A stretch of 64,000 bases of DNA from Pseudomonadota bacterium (GTDB lineage Bacteria; Pseudomonadota; Gammaproteobacteria; Pseudomonadales; Pseudohongiellaceae): NCBI GenBank assembly GCA_027623555.1, contig JAQBSZ010000008.1, positions 60,778 to 124,777 on the forward strand. The letters run 5' to 3'. The translations under genes and the position numbers were made by a program. A model generated the notes under the pieces. The model had not been told where the DNA came from. It saw only the letters and a program-made list of their open reading frames with translations, and ran no database searches. Positions 9,290 through 17,215 of the stretch are shown one piece after another; position 1 is the stretch's first letter, and the number at the start of each line of letters is the position of its first letter.

Positions 9290-9631
9290 ATGATTACTCT
9301 TTACGGCATCAGTAACTGTGATACGATCAAAAAGACTCGGCAGTGGCTCGAATCAGAGGGTCTGGAATATCTCTTTCACGACTACAAGAAGCAGGGATGT
9401 TCAACCGCGCTGGTCGCAGAATTTCTCAACCATTTCACTTACCAGGAATTAGTTAATACCCGGGGTACCACCTGGCGTAATTTATCCTCTGCTATGAAGC
9501 GCTCCCTGGACAAGAAGCAGGCACTCAAATTAATGGCTGAACAGCCCTCGATCATCAAACGCCCTCTTATCAATTCAGGAGATGAATGGATAGTGGGTTT
9601 CGATACAGAACGACTGGGCAAATTTAGGTAA
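9290..9631 (+). CDS. ArsC/Spx-family thioredoxin-fold protein (YffB-like)
   Basis: Small 113-residue ArsC-family protein. It starts MITLYGISNCDTIKKTRQWL, with the single conserved Cys of the family at residue 10, and has the late RPLI segment (KRPLINSGDEWIVGFD). Family members are called arsenate reductase-like, but the YffB subgroup near dapD/dapE has no proven arsenate role; glutathione-dependent reductase activity has been suggested. It lies 15 bases after glnD and just before dapD, a conserved gammaproteobacterial arrangement. Confidence 0.88.
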   Translation: MITLYGISNCDTIKKTRQWLESEGLEYLFHDYKKQGCSTALVAEFLNHFTYQELVNTRGTTWRNLSSAMKRSLDKKQALKLMAEQPSIIKRPLINSGDEWIVGFDTERLGKFR

Positions 9632-9676
9632 GGCATGAGCTTCTCGGATGCAACCGGAACACTCACAGGAACAATC

Positions 9677-10720
9677 ATGAGTAGCAACACGATTCACAGT
9701 TTTGGGCTGGGTCTGGCCACGACAAACTCACAGGGTGAGATTATCGAGGTGTTCTACCCCGACCCGAGGATAAATCCATCCCCGGAGCTGGCTGCGCAGC
9801 TCACCGAAATTTGCCAGTTGAGTGCTACCGAGAATCTTGTCATTGAGCTGGATAGGGATAAGCTAAAATCGTTAGCTGATGCCCTTTCCAATATTGGTGA
9901 GACCGCCCTGGCGGCTGCGCTTACCGAATTAGGCAACAGCCAGGTCAGCGTGATTGTATGCGTCCTGTATACAGATACAGCACCAGCATCGATTGCTGAA
10001 GCCTTCCTGAAGTTGCATCTGCTATCCCATCGTCTGGCTCAACCACACTCTTTAAACCTTGATGGCATCTTCGGAGTGTTACGAAACCTGGCCTGGACCA
10101 GTCAAGGTGCAATCGATCTCAATGACCTGCCGGCACGACAACTCCAGGCGCGCGTCAGCGGTGAGGTCCTGGATGTTATTTCCGTGGACAAATTCCCCAA
10201 GATGACCAGTTATGTCGTGCCGAAGGGGGTCCGTATCGCCGACACGGCAAGGGTTCGACTCGGCGCCTACATAGGCGAAGGCACGACAGTCATGCATGAA
10301 GGCTTTGTTAACTTCAACGCTGGCACTCTCGGTACAGCGATGATTGAAGGCCGCATCTCGGCAGGCGTGGTTGTCGGTGAGAATAGCGACCTCGGTGGCG
10401 GATGTAGCACGATGGGCACGCTCTCAGGTGGCGGCACCGAAATAATATCCGTTGGCAAAAATTGCCTTATTGGTGCCAATGCAGGTATCGGTTTTCCACT
10501 GGCAGATGGTTGTGTAATCGAGGCCGGGCTCTATGTAACTGCTGGAACCAAGTTAAACTTGCTGGATAGTGCTGGAAAGATTGTTAGATCGGTAAAGGCA
10601 AAAGATATCAGCCAGATGCAAAACATGTTATTCCGTCGCAATTCATTATCTGGAACTGTGGAATGTATTCCATTGAAGAGCAGTATCAGTCTCAACGAAG
10701 AACTGCACAGTCATAACTAG
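9677..10720 (+). CDS. dapD: Tetrahydrodipicolinate N-succinyltransferase, long type
   Basis: Third step of the succinylase branch of lysine/diaminopimelate synthesis: succinyl-CoA plus tetrahydrodipicolinate. The 347-residue protein belongs to the longer DapD class (as in Pseudomonas), with a left-handed beta-helix of hexapeptide repeats in GAYIGEGTTVMHEGFVNFNA and NSDLGGGCSTMGTLSGGG. The start at 9677 is chosen because AGGA precedes it and the product matches MSxxxHSFGLG. An earlier ATG at 9635 would add 14 unlikely residues. dapE follows by 36 bases. Confidence 0.95.
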   Translation: MSSNTIHSFGLGLATTNSQGEIIEVFYPDPRINPSPELAAQLTEICQLSATENLVIELDRDKLKSLADALSNIGETALAAALTELGNSQVSVIVCVLYTDTAPASIAEAFLKLHLLSHRLAQPHSLNLDGIFGVLRNLAWTSQGAIDLNDLPARQLQARVSGEVLDVISVDKFPKMTSYVVPKGVRIADTARVRLGAYIGEGTTVMHEGFVNFNAGTLGTAMIEGRISAGVVVGENSDLGGGCSTMGTLSGGGTEIISVGKNCLIGANAGIGFPLADGCVIEAGLYVTAGTKLNLLDSAGKIVRSVKAKDISQMQNMLFRRNSLSGTVECIPLKSSISLNEELHSHN

Positions 10721-10756
10721 CGACTCCTGAGTAAGGGCTCCCAAGAAGGTATATTC

Positions 10757-11878
10757 ATGTCTGCCACACTGGATCTGGCTAAGCAACTCATCGAAATCCC
10801 TTCTGTCACACCCGAAGATGGCGGTTGTCAGGAATTAATCGCGGCAAGATTAGGTGAACTTGGCTTTCGCCTCGAGCGGCTTCCCTTCGCTGAAGTTTCC
10901 AATCTGTGGGCTGAAATCGGCGAAGCTGGGCCGTTGTTTGTATTTGCCGGCCATACCGATGTAGTACCCCCAGGCCCTCTCGATGAATGGTCCTTCGACC
11001 CCTATCATCCAACCGAGCACGACGGATTTCTGTACGGACGCGGAGCTGCCGACATGAAGAGTAGTCTGGCCGCCATGATTACAGCAACCGAGCGCTTTCT
11101 GGCCGGGCAGGCTCCACGCGGGCGTCTCGGCTTCCTGATTACCAGCGATGAGGAAGGCCAGGCTATCAATGGCACACGTAAGGTCATCGATACCTTCAAG
11201 ACACAAGGCAGGCATATCGATTACTGTGTGGTTGGCGAACCCAGCAGCAGGGAAACCCTGGGAGACACCATAAAGATCGGTCGCCGCGGCTCCTTGAGTT
11301 GCAAGTTGAAGATAATCGGCATCAAGGGTCATGTCGCTTACCCTCAACTGGCTTCAAATCCCATTCACTCAGCCCTCCCTGCACTTAATGCCCTTACCAG
11401 TATGCAATGGGATAAAGGCAATGAGTCATTCCCACCTACCAGCTTGCAAATTTCCAATATACACGCAGGGGTCGGCGCCAATAACGTGATTCCTGCGTCA
11501 ATGGAGATTGATTTTAATCTGCGCTTCTCAACAGAACTCGATGCAGAATCAATTAAGGAACGGGTGGCGGCTATCCTGAATGAAAACAAGCTGAATTATC
11601 AGATTCACTGGCACTTATCCGGTGAGCCATTTCTCACCTGCGAGCCGGAATTGATTGCTGCCGTTTCCGACAGCGTTTGCGAAGTAACCGGAATTGTGCC
11701 GGAGCAATCGACAGCCGGAGGCACATCCGATGGCCGATTTATTTCACCCACTGGCACTCAAGTCGTTGAATTCGGTCCTTGCAATACCACTATTCACAAG
11801 ATCAACGAACGCGTCAGGATTGCGGACCTTGACAAGCTCTCTGCTGTCTTTGAGGCAATTCTCAAAAAACTCGCCTAA
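10757..11878 (+). CDS. dapE: Succinyl-diaminopimelate desuccinylase
   Basis: Dizinc hydrolase that removes the succinyl group to give LL-diaminopimelate, needed for peptidoglycan and lysine. Of 373 residues, the metal and catalytic positions are visible: His66 and Asp68 in FAGHTDVVPPG, Asp99 in GRGAADMKSS, Glu132-Glu133 in SDEEGQA, and a C-terminal His in TTIHKINERV. An M20 dimerisation domain lies in the middle. The dapD-dapE pair forms a unit; the 3' end overlaps the convergent rsmJ by four bases. Confidence 0.97.
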   Translation: MSATLDLAKQLIEIPSVTPEDGGCQELIAARLGELGFRLERLPFAEVSNLWAEIGEAGPLFVFAGHTDVVPPGPLDEWSFDPYHPTEHDGFLYGRGAADMKSSLAAMITATERFLAGQAPRGRLGFLITSDEEGQAINGTRKVIDTFKTQGRHIDYCVVGEPSSRETLGDTIKIGRRGSLSCKLKIIGIKGHVAYPQLASNPIHSALPALNALTSMQWDKGNESFPPTSLQISNIHAGVGANNVIPASMEIDFNLRFSTELDAESIKERVAAILNENKLNYQIHWHLSGEPFLTCEPELIAAVSDSVCEVTGIVPEQSTAGGTSDGRFISPTGTQVVEFGPCNTTIHKINERVRIADLDKLSAVFEAILKKLA

Positions 11879-12645
11879 CACGCCAGGTAAACGTCAAACC
11901 GGCTACTGCTTCCCTTAAAACTAATATCTGGCTGCCGATTCCCATAATTCGGCGATTGCTTTGCTCTTTTGATTACCACCCGCGAGCTGGCCCTCTGCAG
12001 TGCCAGCGTCAATACTTCCTCATCCTCATCAGCCTCATCCAACAACCGTTGCAACAGGTACATGGATTTCTTCGATTTCGCCGATTTATGTCGAAGTGGA
12101 TACATGGGGTCGAGATAGACCACATCGAATGAGTCCAGATTCGCTGCATAATTTGCAAAGTCAGCGAATAACAGACGCATTCTGCTCACTGCTTCGCCTG
12201 TTTGGGGGCTTCCATGAACAGCTCGTTGCATACCATCTTCCAGCAGCGCATGAACGATAGCGTTGCGTTCCAACAGGGTTACTTCGCAGCCTGCACGCGC
12301 CAGCAGGAACGCATCACTACCCAGACCTGCAGTGCAATCCAGAACCCGGGGAATGACATGCTTTTTCAATCCGATGGCTTTTATTAGATTCTGCTGTCTC
12401 AAGGCATCTTTGGCGCGCCGGTCCAGCGTATGATTGTCGAAGTTTACGGTGACACCACGCATCCCGTTCTGTTCTTGGCAATGAAGACTCAAGCCATCCA
12501 CATCGATACAGAGATAAAACTCGGGATTCCCGGGTTGCAGTTCGGCTGGAAGGACCAGCGGCAGACCGAGTCGCGCTGCCAGGGCACTCTCTGCCGTTGT
12601 CGGCGCGGCAGCTTGTGTGAGCAATCCCACCCGTTCATTCATCAT
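11875..12645 (-). CDS. rsmJ: 16S rRNA (guanine1516-N2)-methyltransferase
   Basis: SAM-dependent methyltransferase of the RsmJ (YhiQ) family that modifies G1516 in the small-subunit rRNA. Seen in the sequence: LDCTAGLGSDAFLLARAGCEVTLLERN (motif I with the SAM-binding GLGSD) and the catalytic VYLDPMYP. The 256-residue length fits. The ATG overlaps the uppP stop (ATGA), so the two are coupled. The 3' end overlaps dapE tail to tail. Confidence 0.93.
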   Translation of the reverse strand: MMNERVGLLTQAAAPTTAESALAARLGLPLVLPAELQPGNPEFYLCIDVDGLSLHCQEQNGMRGVTVNFDNHTLDRRAKDALRQQNLIKAIGLKKHVIPRVLDCTAGLGSDAFLLARAGCEVTLLERNAIVHALLEDGMQRAVHGSPQTGEAVSRMRLLFADFANYAANLDSFDVVYLDPMYPLRHKSAKSKKSMYLLQRLLDEADEDEEVLTLALQRASSRVVIKRAKQSPNYGNRQPDISFKGSSSRFDVYLAC

Positions 12646-13454
12646 GCACGAACATACAGCGCTATCAGAAACAGGCTGAGTACCACTCGATAGACTACAA
12701 ATGGAACGAAACCGATTCGATCGATAAGTCGTAGAAAATAGTGGATGCAGCTGAAGGCTATCAATGCTGACAGCAGTGTAGCGTAGAGTAACGTCAACAA
12801 TTCAATGGAATGCCCCGCCTGGGTTGCAAACTTGCTTGCCCGAAACAGCCCACTGCCGAAAATAATCGGGATAGCCAGGAGAAATGAAAATTTAGCACTG
12901 GCTTCTCGACTCAGCTGGCAGAACAGGGCAGCGGTCATGGTTATGCCAGAGCGTGAAGTACCCGGAATCAATGCCACGGCCTGTGCCACACCAATGAACA
13001 AGGCATGTTTCCAATTCAGATCGCTGAGATTGCGCTTCTTCAATCCTGTGCGATCAGCCCAAAACAGCAACAATGCGAACAGTAACGAAGTCGCAGCGAT
13101 CACCGGTAGCGAGCGAGCCGCTTCTTCAATCAGATCATTAAGCAGAAAACCACCGATCGCAGCCGGGACGGTGGCTATTATGATCAACCAGGCTAACTGC
13201 GCATCTGCGCTGTTATTGCCTGTAACCACATGCCTGGACAAAGCCACAGCCAGTCTTCGTATTTCTATTCGGAAGTAAATCAGCACTGCCAGAAGAGTCC
13301 CCAGATGTACTGCCACATCGAAGGTTAACCCTTGATCATTCCAACCCAGCAGTAGGGAAGGCAGAATCAGGTGCGCCGATGAGGAGATAGGCAGAAACTC
13401 GGTCAGGCCCTGAATAATCGCGAGAAAACTAACTTGCAGAAAATCGAGTTCCAA
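12642..13454 (-). CDS. uppP: Undecaprenyl-diphosphatase UppP/BacA
   Basis: Integral membrane phosphatase that regenerates undecaprenyl phosphate and confers bacitracin tolerance. The 270-residue protein has about eight hydrophobic segments. It carries the two family motifs, LTEFLPISSSAHLIL (residues about 17-31) and PGTSRSGITM (about 164-173), which build the active site. The start codon is TTG at 13454, matching the family N-terminus MELDFLQ. It partners functionally with uppS at the left end of the window. Confidence 0.96.
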   Translation of the reverse strand: MELDFLQVSFLAIIQGLTEFLPISSSAHLILPSLLLGWNDQGLTFDVAVHLGTLLAVLIYFRIEIRRLAVALSRHVVTGNNSADAQLAWLIIIATVPAAIGGFLLNDLIEEAARSLPVIAATSLLFALLLFWADRTGLKKRNLSDLNWKHALFIGVAQAVALIPGTSRSGITMTAALFCQLSREASAKFSFLLAIPIIFGSGLFRASKFATQAGHSIELLTLLYATLLSALIAFSCIHYFLRLIDRIGFVPFVVYRVVLSLFLIALYVRA

Positions 13455-13465
13455 AAGCCCGCCGC

Positions 13466-14158
13466 CTATTGGGAATAGTCCAATTGTTCTTTTACGTAGT
13501 TGGGTAAAACCTGTTCTTCAGTGACAAAGATTCCCTTTTTGAACCTGATGCAGGCAAGGTCGCAAAGATCCTGTAAATCAAAACCTGCAGTATCCAGGCA
13601 GTGATTCAATTTCACGTTGAGTGCAGTTTCGAGTTGCTCACGATGCACCCAGCCATTACCAACACCTGTCCAGGTAGCCTCTTTTCCTGTCGCCTGTGGA
13701 GCAATCTCCGCCGCTTCGGGAGAAACCACTTGTTCTCTGCCAATCAATGTGACGTCGCCATCTGGCTCATTGCAATAGACAGCGAAATAGATTTCATTGT
13801 CTCTGGCTTTTGTACAGACAAGATAGGAATCACCAGGGTGTTGTCTGGATGCAGCCTTTGCCATTAACGCAAGTGAAGACAAGGGAACTACCGGCAACGA
13901 ACATGCAAGGCTCAATCCCTGGGCGGTCGCCACTCCAATGCGAAGTCCAGTAAAAGATCCCGGACCGCTGGCAACGGCCAACACGTCCAGTTGCTGCAAA
14001 CGTGATCCGGCACTGGTTAAAAGTTCTTCGATCATCGGCAGAACTTGCTGCGCTGCTTTGCGCGCTTCTGTACTTTCACGGGTGAACGACTCACCGTTGA
14101 ACACAAGTGCGACTCTGCAGGTCGGTGCAGTCGTATCGATGGCGAGAAGATGAGTCAT
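13466..14158 (-). CDS. tsaB: tRNA threonylcarbamoyladenosine biosynthesis protein TsaB
   Basis: Non-catalytic scaffold of the TsaB-TsaD-TsaE complex that makes t6A37 in ANN-decoding tRNAs. The 230-residue protein begins MTHLLAIDTTAPTCRVAL and has the family GPGSFTGLRIGVATAQGLS. It is an ASKHA-fold protein without the metal site of TsaD. ATG at 14158 gives the typical N-terminus; an upstream in-frame ATG at 14191 would add 11 residues. It is separated from the H1-like gene by a strong palindromic terminator. In several gammaproteobacteria tsaB lies next to adk. Confidence 0.93.
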   Translation of the reverse strand: MTHLLAIDTTAPTCRVALVFNGESFTRESTEARKAAQQVLPMIEELLTSAGSRLQQLDVLAVASGPGSFTGLRIGVATAQGLSLACSLPVVPLSSLALMAKAASRQHPGDSYLVCTKARDNEIYFAVYCNEPDGDVTLIGREQVVSPEAAEIAPQATGKEATWTGVGNGWVHREQLETALNVKLNHCLDTAGFDLQDLCDLACIRFKKGIFVTEEQVLPNYVKEQLDYSQ

Positions 14159-14210
14159 TGTCCGAGAAGGGGCGTCATATAGGATTGCCATCTTTTCGAC
14201 TGGGTAGCGC

Positions 14211-14250
14211 GAAAATTAAAAATCCCCCTTGATTCGAATCAAGGGGGATT
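14211..14250 (-). terminator. Rho-independent terminator of the H1-like gene
   Basis: Positions 14221-14250 are a perfect 30-base palindrome, AATCCCCCTTGATTC / GAATCAAGGGGGATT. On the minus strand it is followed by TTTAATTTTC. It lies about 115 bases past the H1-like stop and before tsaB, so it isolates the two. Confidence 0.85.
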
Positions 14251-14364
14251 CGTGGGAAGCGGCGAGTAAGCAGCCACCGCCTGCTCACTATGGAGCAAAC
14301 GGTAGATGCCTGGCTAAGATCACTCGTTCCAGCTAAAGCAGAGCCCTACTTCTTAGCGAACTGC

Positions 14365-15385
14365 TTACTTCTTCTTCGCTGGCGCTCTCTTGGCTGCTTT
14401 CTTTCGGGCTGGCTTGCGCTTGGCAGCTTTTTTCTTCGCTGCTTTCTTGCGAGCCGGCGCCTTCTTCTTGGCAGCTTTACGCTTTACTGCCTTCTTCTTG
14501 GCAGGTTTGCGCTTGGCCGCTTTCTTACGAGCCGGTGCCTTTTTCTTGGCCGCTTTCTTCTTGGCCGCTTTCTTCTTGGCAGGCGCTTTACGCTTAACTA
14601 CCTTGCGCTTAGCCGCTTTCTTGGCTGCCGATTTGCGTTTAACCGCCTTTTTCTTGGCCGCTTTCTTACGAGCCGGTGCCTTTTTCTTGGCGACTTTTTT
14701 CTTGGCAGCTTTCTTCTTGGCAGGGGCTTTACTCTTTACTGCCTTCTTGGCGGCTTTCTTCCTAGCAGGTGCCTTCTTCTTGGCGACTTTCTTCTTGGCA
14801 GCCTTCTTCTTGGCAGGCGCTTTACGCTTCGCTACCTTGCGCTTAGCCGCTTTCTTCGCCATCGCACTGCTCTTCGCGGCCTTCTTCTTGGCCGCTTTCT
14901 TGCGAGCGGGTGCCTTCTTCTTGGCTACCTTCTTTTTAGCAGGCGCCCTCTTCTTGGCTACCTTCTTTTTAGCTGGTGCTTTCTTTTTGGCGACCTTCTT
15001 TTTAGCAGGTGCCCTCTTCTTGGCTACCTTCTTTTTAGCAGGTGCCCTCTTCTTGGCTACCTTCTTCTTAGCGGCCTTCTTCTTGGCGGCTTTCTTCTTG
15101 GCAGGCGCTTTACGCTTAGCTACCTTGCGCTTGGCCGCTTTTTTCGCCATCGACTTGCTTTTAGCCGCCTTCTTCTTGGCTACCTTCTTCTTAGCAGGTG
15201 CCTTTTTCTTGGCTACCTTCTTTTTAGCAGGTGCCCTCTTCTTGGCAACCTTTCGCTTCACAGCTGCTTTCTTGCGAGCTGGTGCCTTACGCTTTGCAGC
15301 CTTCTTAGGAGCCGCACGTTTTACTGCTTTTTTCTTAGCCACCTTCTTCTTAGCTGGTGCCTTCTTCTTCGCTGCTTTCTTCTTA
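14365..15385 (-). repeat. Degenerate lysine-repeat DNA in the H1-like gene
   Basis: About 1 kb of imperfect tandem repeats built from units such as CTTCTTGGCTACCTTCTT and TTAGCAGGTGCC. Within it there are longer near-identical blocks, for example those around 14,820-14,900 and 15,105-15,185, each containing CGCCATCG. Slippage and unequal recombination are expected here. Confidence 0.85.
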
Positions 15386-15390
15386 GCCAT
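14365..15390 (-). CDS. Possible internal-start short form of the H1-like protein
   Basis: ATG at 15390 is in frame with the H1-like gene, is preceded by GGGGAAG six bases upstream, and would give a 341-residue protein beginning [20 protein letters not shown], the repeat region alone. The upstream start at 15996 has only a weak GAGAA. Either both isoforms are made or the repeat protein is a separate coding unit fused to an upstream basic helical protein. This is inference from the start signals. Confidence 0.4.
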   Translation of the reverse strand: MAKKKAAKKKAPAKKKVAKKKAVKRAAPKKAAKRKAPARKKAAVKRKVAKKRAPAKKKVAKKKAPAKKKVAKKKAAKSKSMAKKAAKRKVAKRKAPAKKKAAKKKAAKKKVAKKRAPAKKKVAKKRAPAKKKVAKKKAPAKKKVAKKRAPAKKKVAKKKAPARKKAAKKKAAKSSAMAKKAAKRKVAKRKAPAKKKAAKKKVAKKKAPARKKAAKKAVKSKAPAKKKAAKKKVAKKKAPARKKAAKKKAVKRKSAAKKAAKRKVVKRKAPAKKKAAKKKAAKKKAPARKKAAKRKPAKKKAVKRKAAKKKAPARKKAAKKKAAKRKPARKKAAKRAPAKKK

Positions 15391-15996
15391 AGTCTTCCCC
15401 AATGGTTTCTGAGTTGAAGTTATCTTCTTTGCTGCTTTTCGGGCCGCTGCTTTAGCCTTCGCAGCGACCTTTTTAACGGCGGCCTTTTCTTTCTTGGCCG
15501 CATTACTTGCTGCTATCCTAGCTTTTTGTGCATCCTTACGAGCCTGTATTGCCGCCCTGGCTGCGTCTGCCCTGGCGCGCTTCTGTTTCCATTTCACGGT
15601 GAAAGCTGCGACAGCTTTCTTGAGATCTGCTTCTGCAAGCGCTATATCGGCTGCCTTTCTGGCTTTAGCCAGCGCAGCAGATTCTACGGCGCGAGCCTTT
15701 GCCTTTGCAGTACGAATTTTTGCGTTGAGATTGGCAGCTTTCGCGGCGGCTTTTCGAGTGGCATTCTGTGCTGAGATTGCCATCTTCTTCTTTATAGCTT
15801 TGCCGGATTGTTGTGCGGATTTCTTTGCCGCTTTCGCTTTCTTGCGGGCTATTGTTACTGCTTTTGCTGCAACCTTAGCTTTTTTTTGTAGTTTTGCAAC
15901 AGCGACGAGTGCTGTAGAGATAGCTGGACTGTGAATTTTTTTAGTGACTGCCTTGTTAATAGCAGGTGCTTTTTTCTTCGACTTAACTTTAGCCAT
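14365..15996 (-). CDS. Histone H1-like / AlgP-like lysine-alanine repeat protein
   Basis: Very basic 543-residue protein, almost only Lys, Ala, Arg, Val and Pro. Residues 1 to about 200 are Ala/Lys rich without strict periodicity and look helical (e.g. AIQARKDAQKARIAASNAAK). From about residue 203 the chain is built of [23 protein letters not shown] units with larger duplicated blocks (MAKKAAKRKVAKRKAPAKKK occurs twice). Such H1-like proteins bind DNA non-specifically; AlgP/AlgR3 of Pseudomonas is the best known relative by composition. Role here is inferred: nucleoid packaging or global regulation. A second in-frame ATG at 15390 has a much better ribosome-binding site. It sits between adk and tsaB with its own terminator and an AT-rich upstream region. 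Confidence 0.85.
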   Translation of the reverse strand: MAKVKSKKKAPAINKAVTKKIHSPAISTALVAVAKLQKKAKVAAKAVTIARKKAKAAKKSAQQSGKAIKKKMAISAQNATRKAAAKAANLNAKIRTAKAKARAVESAALAKARKAADIALAEADLKKAVAAFTVKWKQKRARADAARAAIQARKDAQKARIAASNAAKKEKAAVKKVAAKAKAAARKAAKKITSTQKPLGKTMAKKKAAKKKAPAKKKVAKKKAVKRAAPKKAAKRKAPARKKAAVKRKVAKKRAPAKKKVAKKKAPAKKKVAKKKAAKSKSMAKKAAKRKVAKRKAPAKKKAAKKKAAKKKVAKKRAPAKKKVAKKRAPAKKKVAKKKAPAKKKVAKKRAPAKKKVAKKKAPARKKAAKKKAAKSSAMAKKAAKRKVAKRKAPAKKKAAKKKVAKKKAPARKKAAKKAVKSKAPAKKKAAKKKVAKKKAPARKKAAKKKAVKRKSAAKKAAKRKVVKRKAPAKKKAAKKKAAKKKAPARKKAAKRKPAKKKAVKRKAAKKKAPARKKAAKKKAAKRKPARKKAAKRAPAKKK

Positions 15997-16011
15997 CCAC
16001 GTTTCTCGCAA

Positions 16012-16400
16012 AGATTTTGAAACTTATTTGCTTAAGTTAACTTCTGAACTGACTACTGGCCGGCAACATATCACAAAAATAATCTGGCTTACATCAAATT
16101 TATTGTAAATAGTTTGTACAAAAAATCATTTTCACTTCGCCATGCAAAAAAACCACTTATACATGGTTCAGTTTGATATTTCGCTAGTTAAAGGGAAAAC
16201 TTTAAGAAAAGATTTTGTGTTTTTCTGTGATTTCGCAAACAAAAATTGAAAAAACCGGTAATTAAAACTGCAATTTGTTTGCCAACTTTGCTATTACAAA
16301 GTTTAAGTCGGAAGTTTTTGTTAAAACTTTGATCAATTTCTAACAATTACAACTAATTTTCCAGAGCCACCAGTAATTGATCAACTTAAAGTAATTTTTC
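16012..16400. other. AT-rich region upstream of the H1-like gene
   Basis: About 390 bases with clearly lower GC than the flanking genes, rich in A and T tracts. It holds the 5' region of the H1-like gene. It contains the inverted repeat AACTTTG-CTATTA-CAAAGTT (16284-16303) and further copies of AACTTTG nearby. No coding frame of note was found, and no unambiguous sigma-70 promoter could be fixed. Confidence 0.6.
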
Positions 16401-16460
16401 AAAAAGAAAACCCGAATACCCACCTGTTAATACACAGTAATCGGTAAGTAGTCGGGTGTT
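16400..16460 (-). terminator. Rho-independent terminator of adk
   Basis: On the minus strand ACCCGACTAC pairs with GTATTCGGGT (one mismatch; plus arms 16410-16419 and 16448-16457), followed by TTTTCTTTTT. It is located just downstream of adk and would close the mazG-adk transcript. Confidence 0.7.
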
Positions 16461-16533
16461 TTCCACATTGTGTTACTTTAAATCACAAAACAGCTTGCGT
16501 TTTACTTGCACAGCAACGATGCAATCCAGGCAA

Positions 16534-17181
16534 TTATTTCAGTGCAGAGTAAATTTTCTCTTTGATTGCATCAACAGCAGCGACACCGTTTACATTGATG
16601 ACCCTTACTGCGTAACCGGATTCTGCCAATTTTGTATAAAAATCAACCAGAGGTTTTGTTAGTTCGTGATACAACGTCAAACGATTGCGAACTGTTTCTT
16701 CCTCGTCATCGGTGCGCTGGATTAATTCTTCGCCGGTTACGTCATCCCGGTTTTCCAGTTTTGGGGGATTGAATTCAGCATGGTAAACACGCCCGGAATC
16801 GAGATGCACTCGCCTGCCACTCAAGCGCTTCACAATCTCATCGTCAGGCACTTCGATTTCCAAAATCACATCAATTTCCACACCGGCATCAATCATTGCC
16901 TGGGCTTGCGGAATTGTTCGAGGGAATCCATCGAAGAGAAATCCACGCGCACAATCTTGTGCCTGGATGCGTTCCTTAACCAGTGCAATGATGATGTCAT
17001 CGGTAACAAGACCACCAGAGGCCATGACTTGCTCAACCTGTAACCCTAACTCTGATTTTGCTTTTACTGCGGCACGCAGCATATCTCCCGTTGATATCTG
17101 GGGAATGGCGAACTTCTCTGCAATAAACTGTGCTTGCGTCCCCTTACCTGCACCAGGTGCCCCCAACAAGATTATTTTCAT
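16534..17181 (-). CDS. adk: Adenylate kinase
   Basis: Interconverts ATP + AMP and 2 ADP. The 215-residue protein has the P-loop [10 protein letters not shown] at residues 7-16, the AMP-binding [11 protein letters not shown], and the long LID domain with [13 protein letters not shown] and a [18 protein letters not shown] stretch, without the zinc-binding cysteines. ATG at 17181 follows GGGAG; a longer frame extends upstream to 17256 but lacks support and would overlap mazG. It is followed by an intrinsic terminator. Confidence 0.97.
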   Translation of the reverse strand: MKIILLGAPGAGKGTQAQFIAEKFAIPQISTGDMLRAAVKAKSELGLQVEQVMASGGLVTDDIIIALVKERIQAQDCARGFLFDGFPRTIPQAQAMIDAGVEIDVILEIEVPDDEIVKRLSGRRVHLDSGRVYHAEFNPPKLENRDDVTGEELIQRTDDEEETVRNRLTLYHELTKPLVDFYTKLAESGYAVRVINVNGVAAVDAIKEKIYSALK

Positions 17182-17215
17182 CACTAACTCCCGTTTTTTT
17201 GATTCCAGTTCATGC

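Noticed and set aside
14290..15417. Plus-strand open frames of 375 and 340 codons with leucine/phenylalanine repeats opposite the H1-like gene
   Set aside because: They are antisense shadows of the lysine-repeat gene; the apparent membrane-like repeats are an artefact of AAG/AAA and GCN codons.
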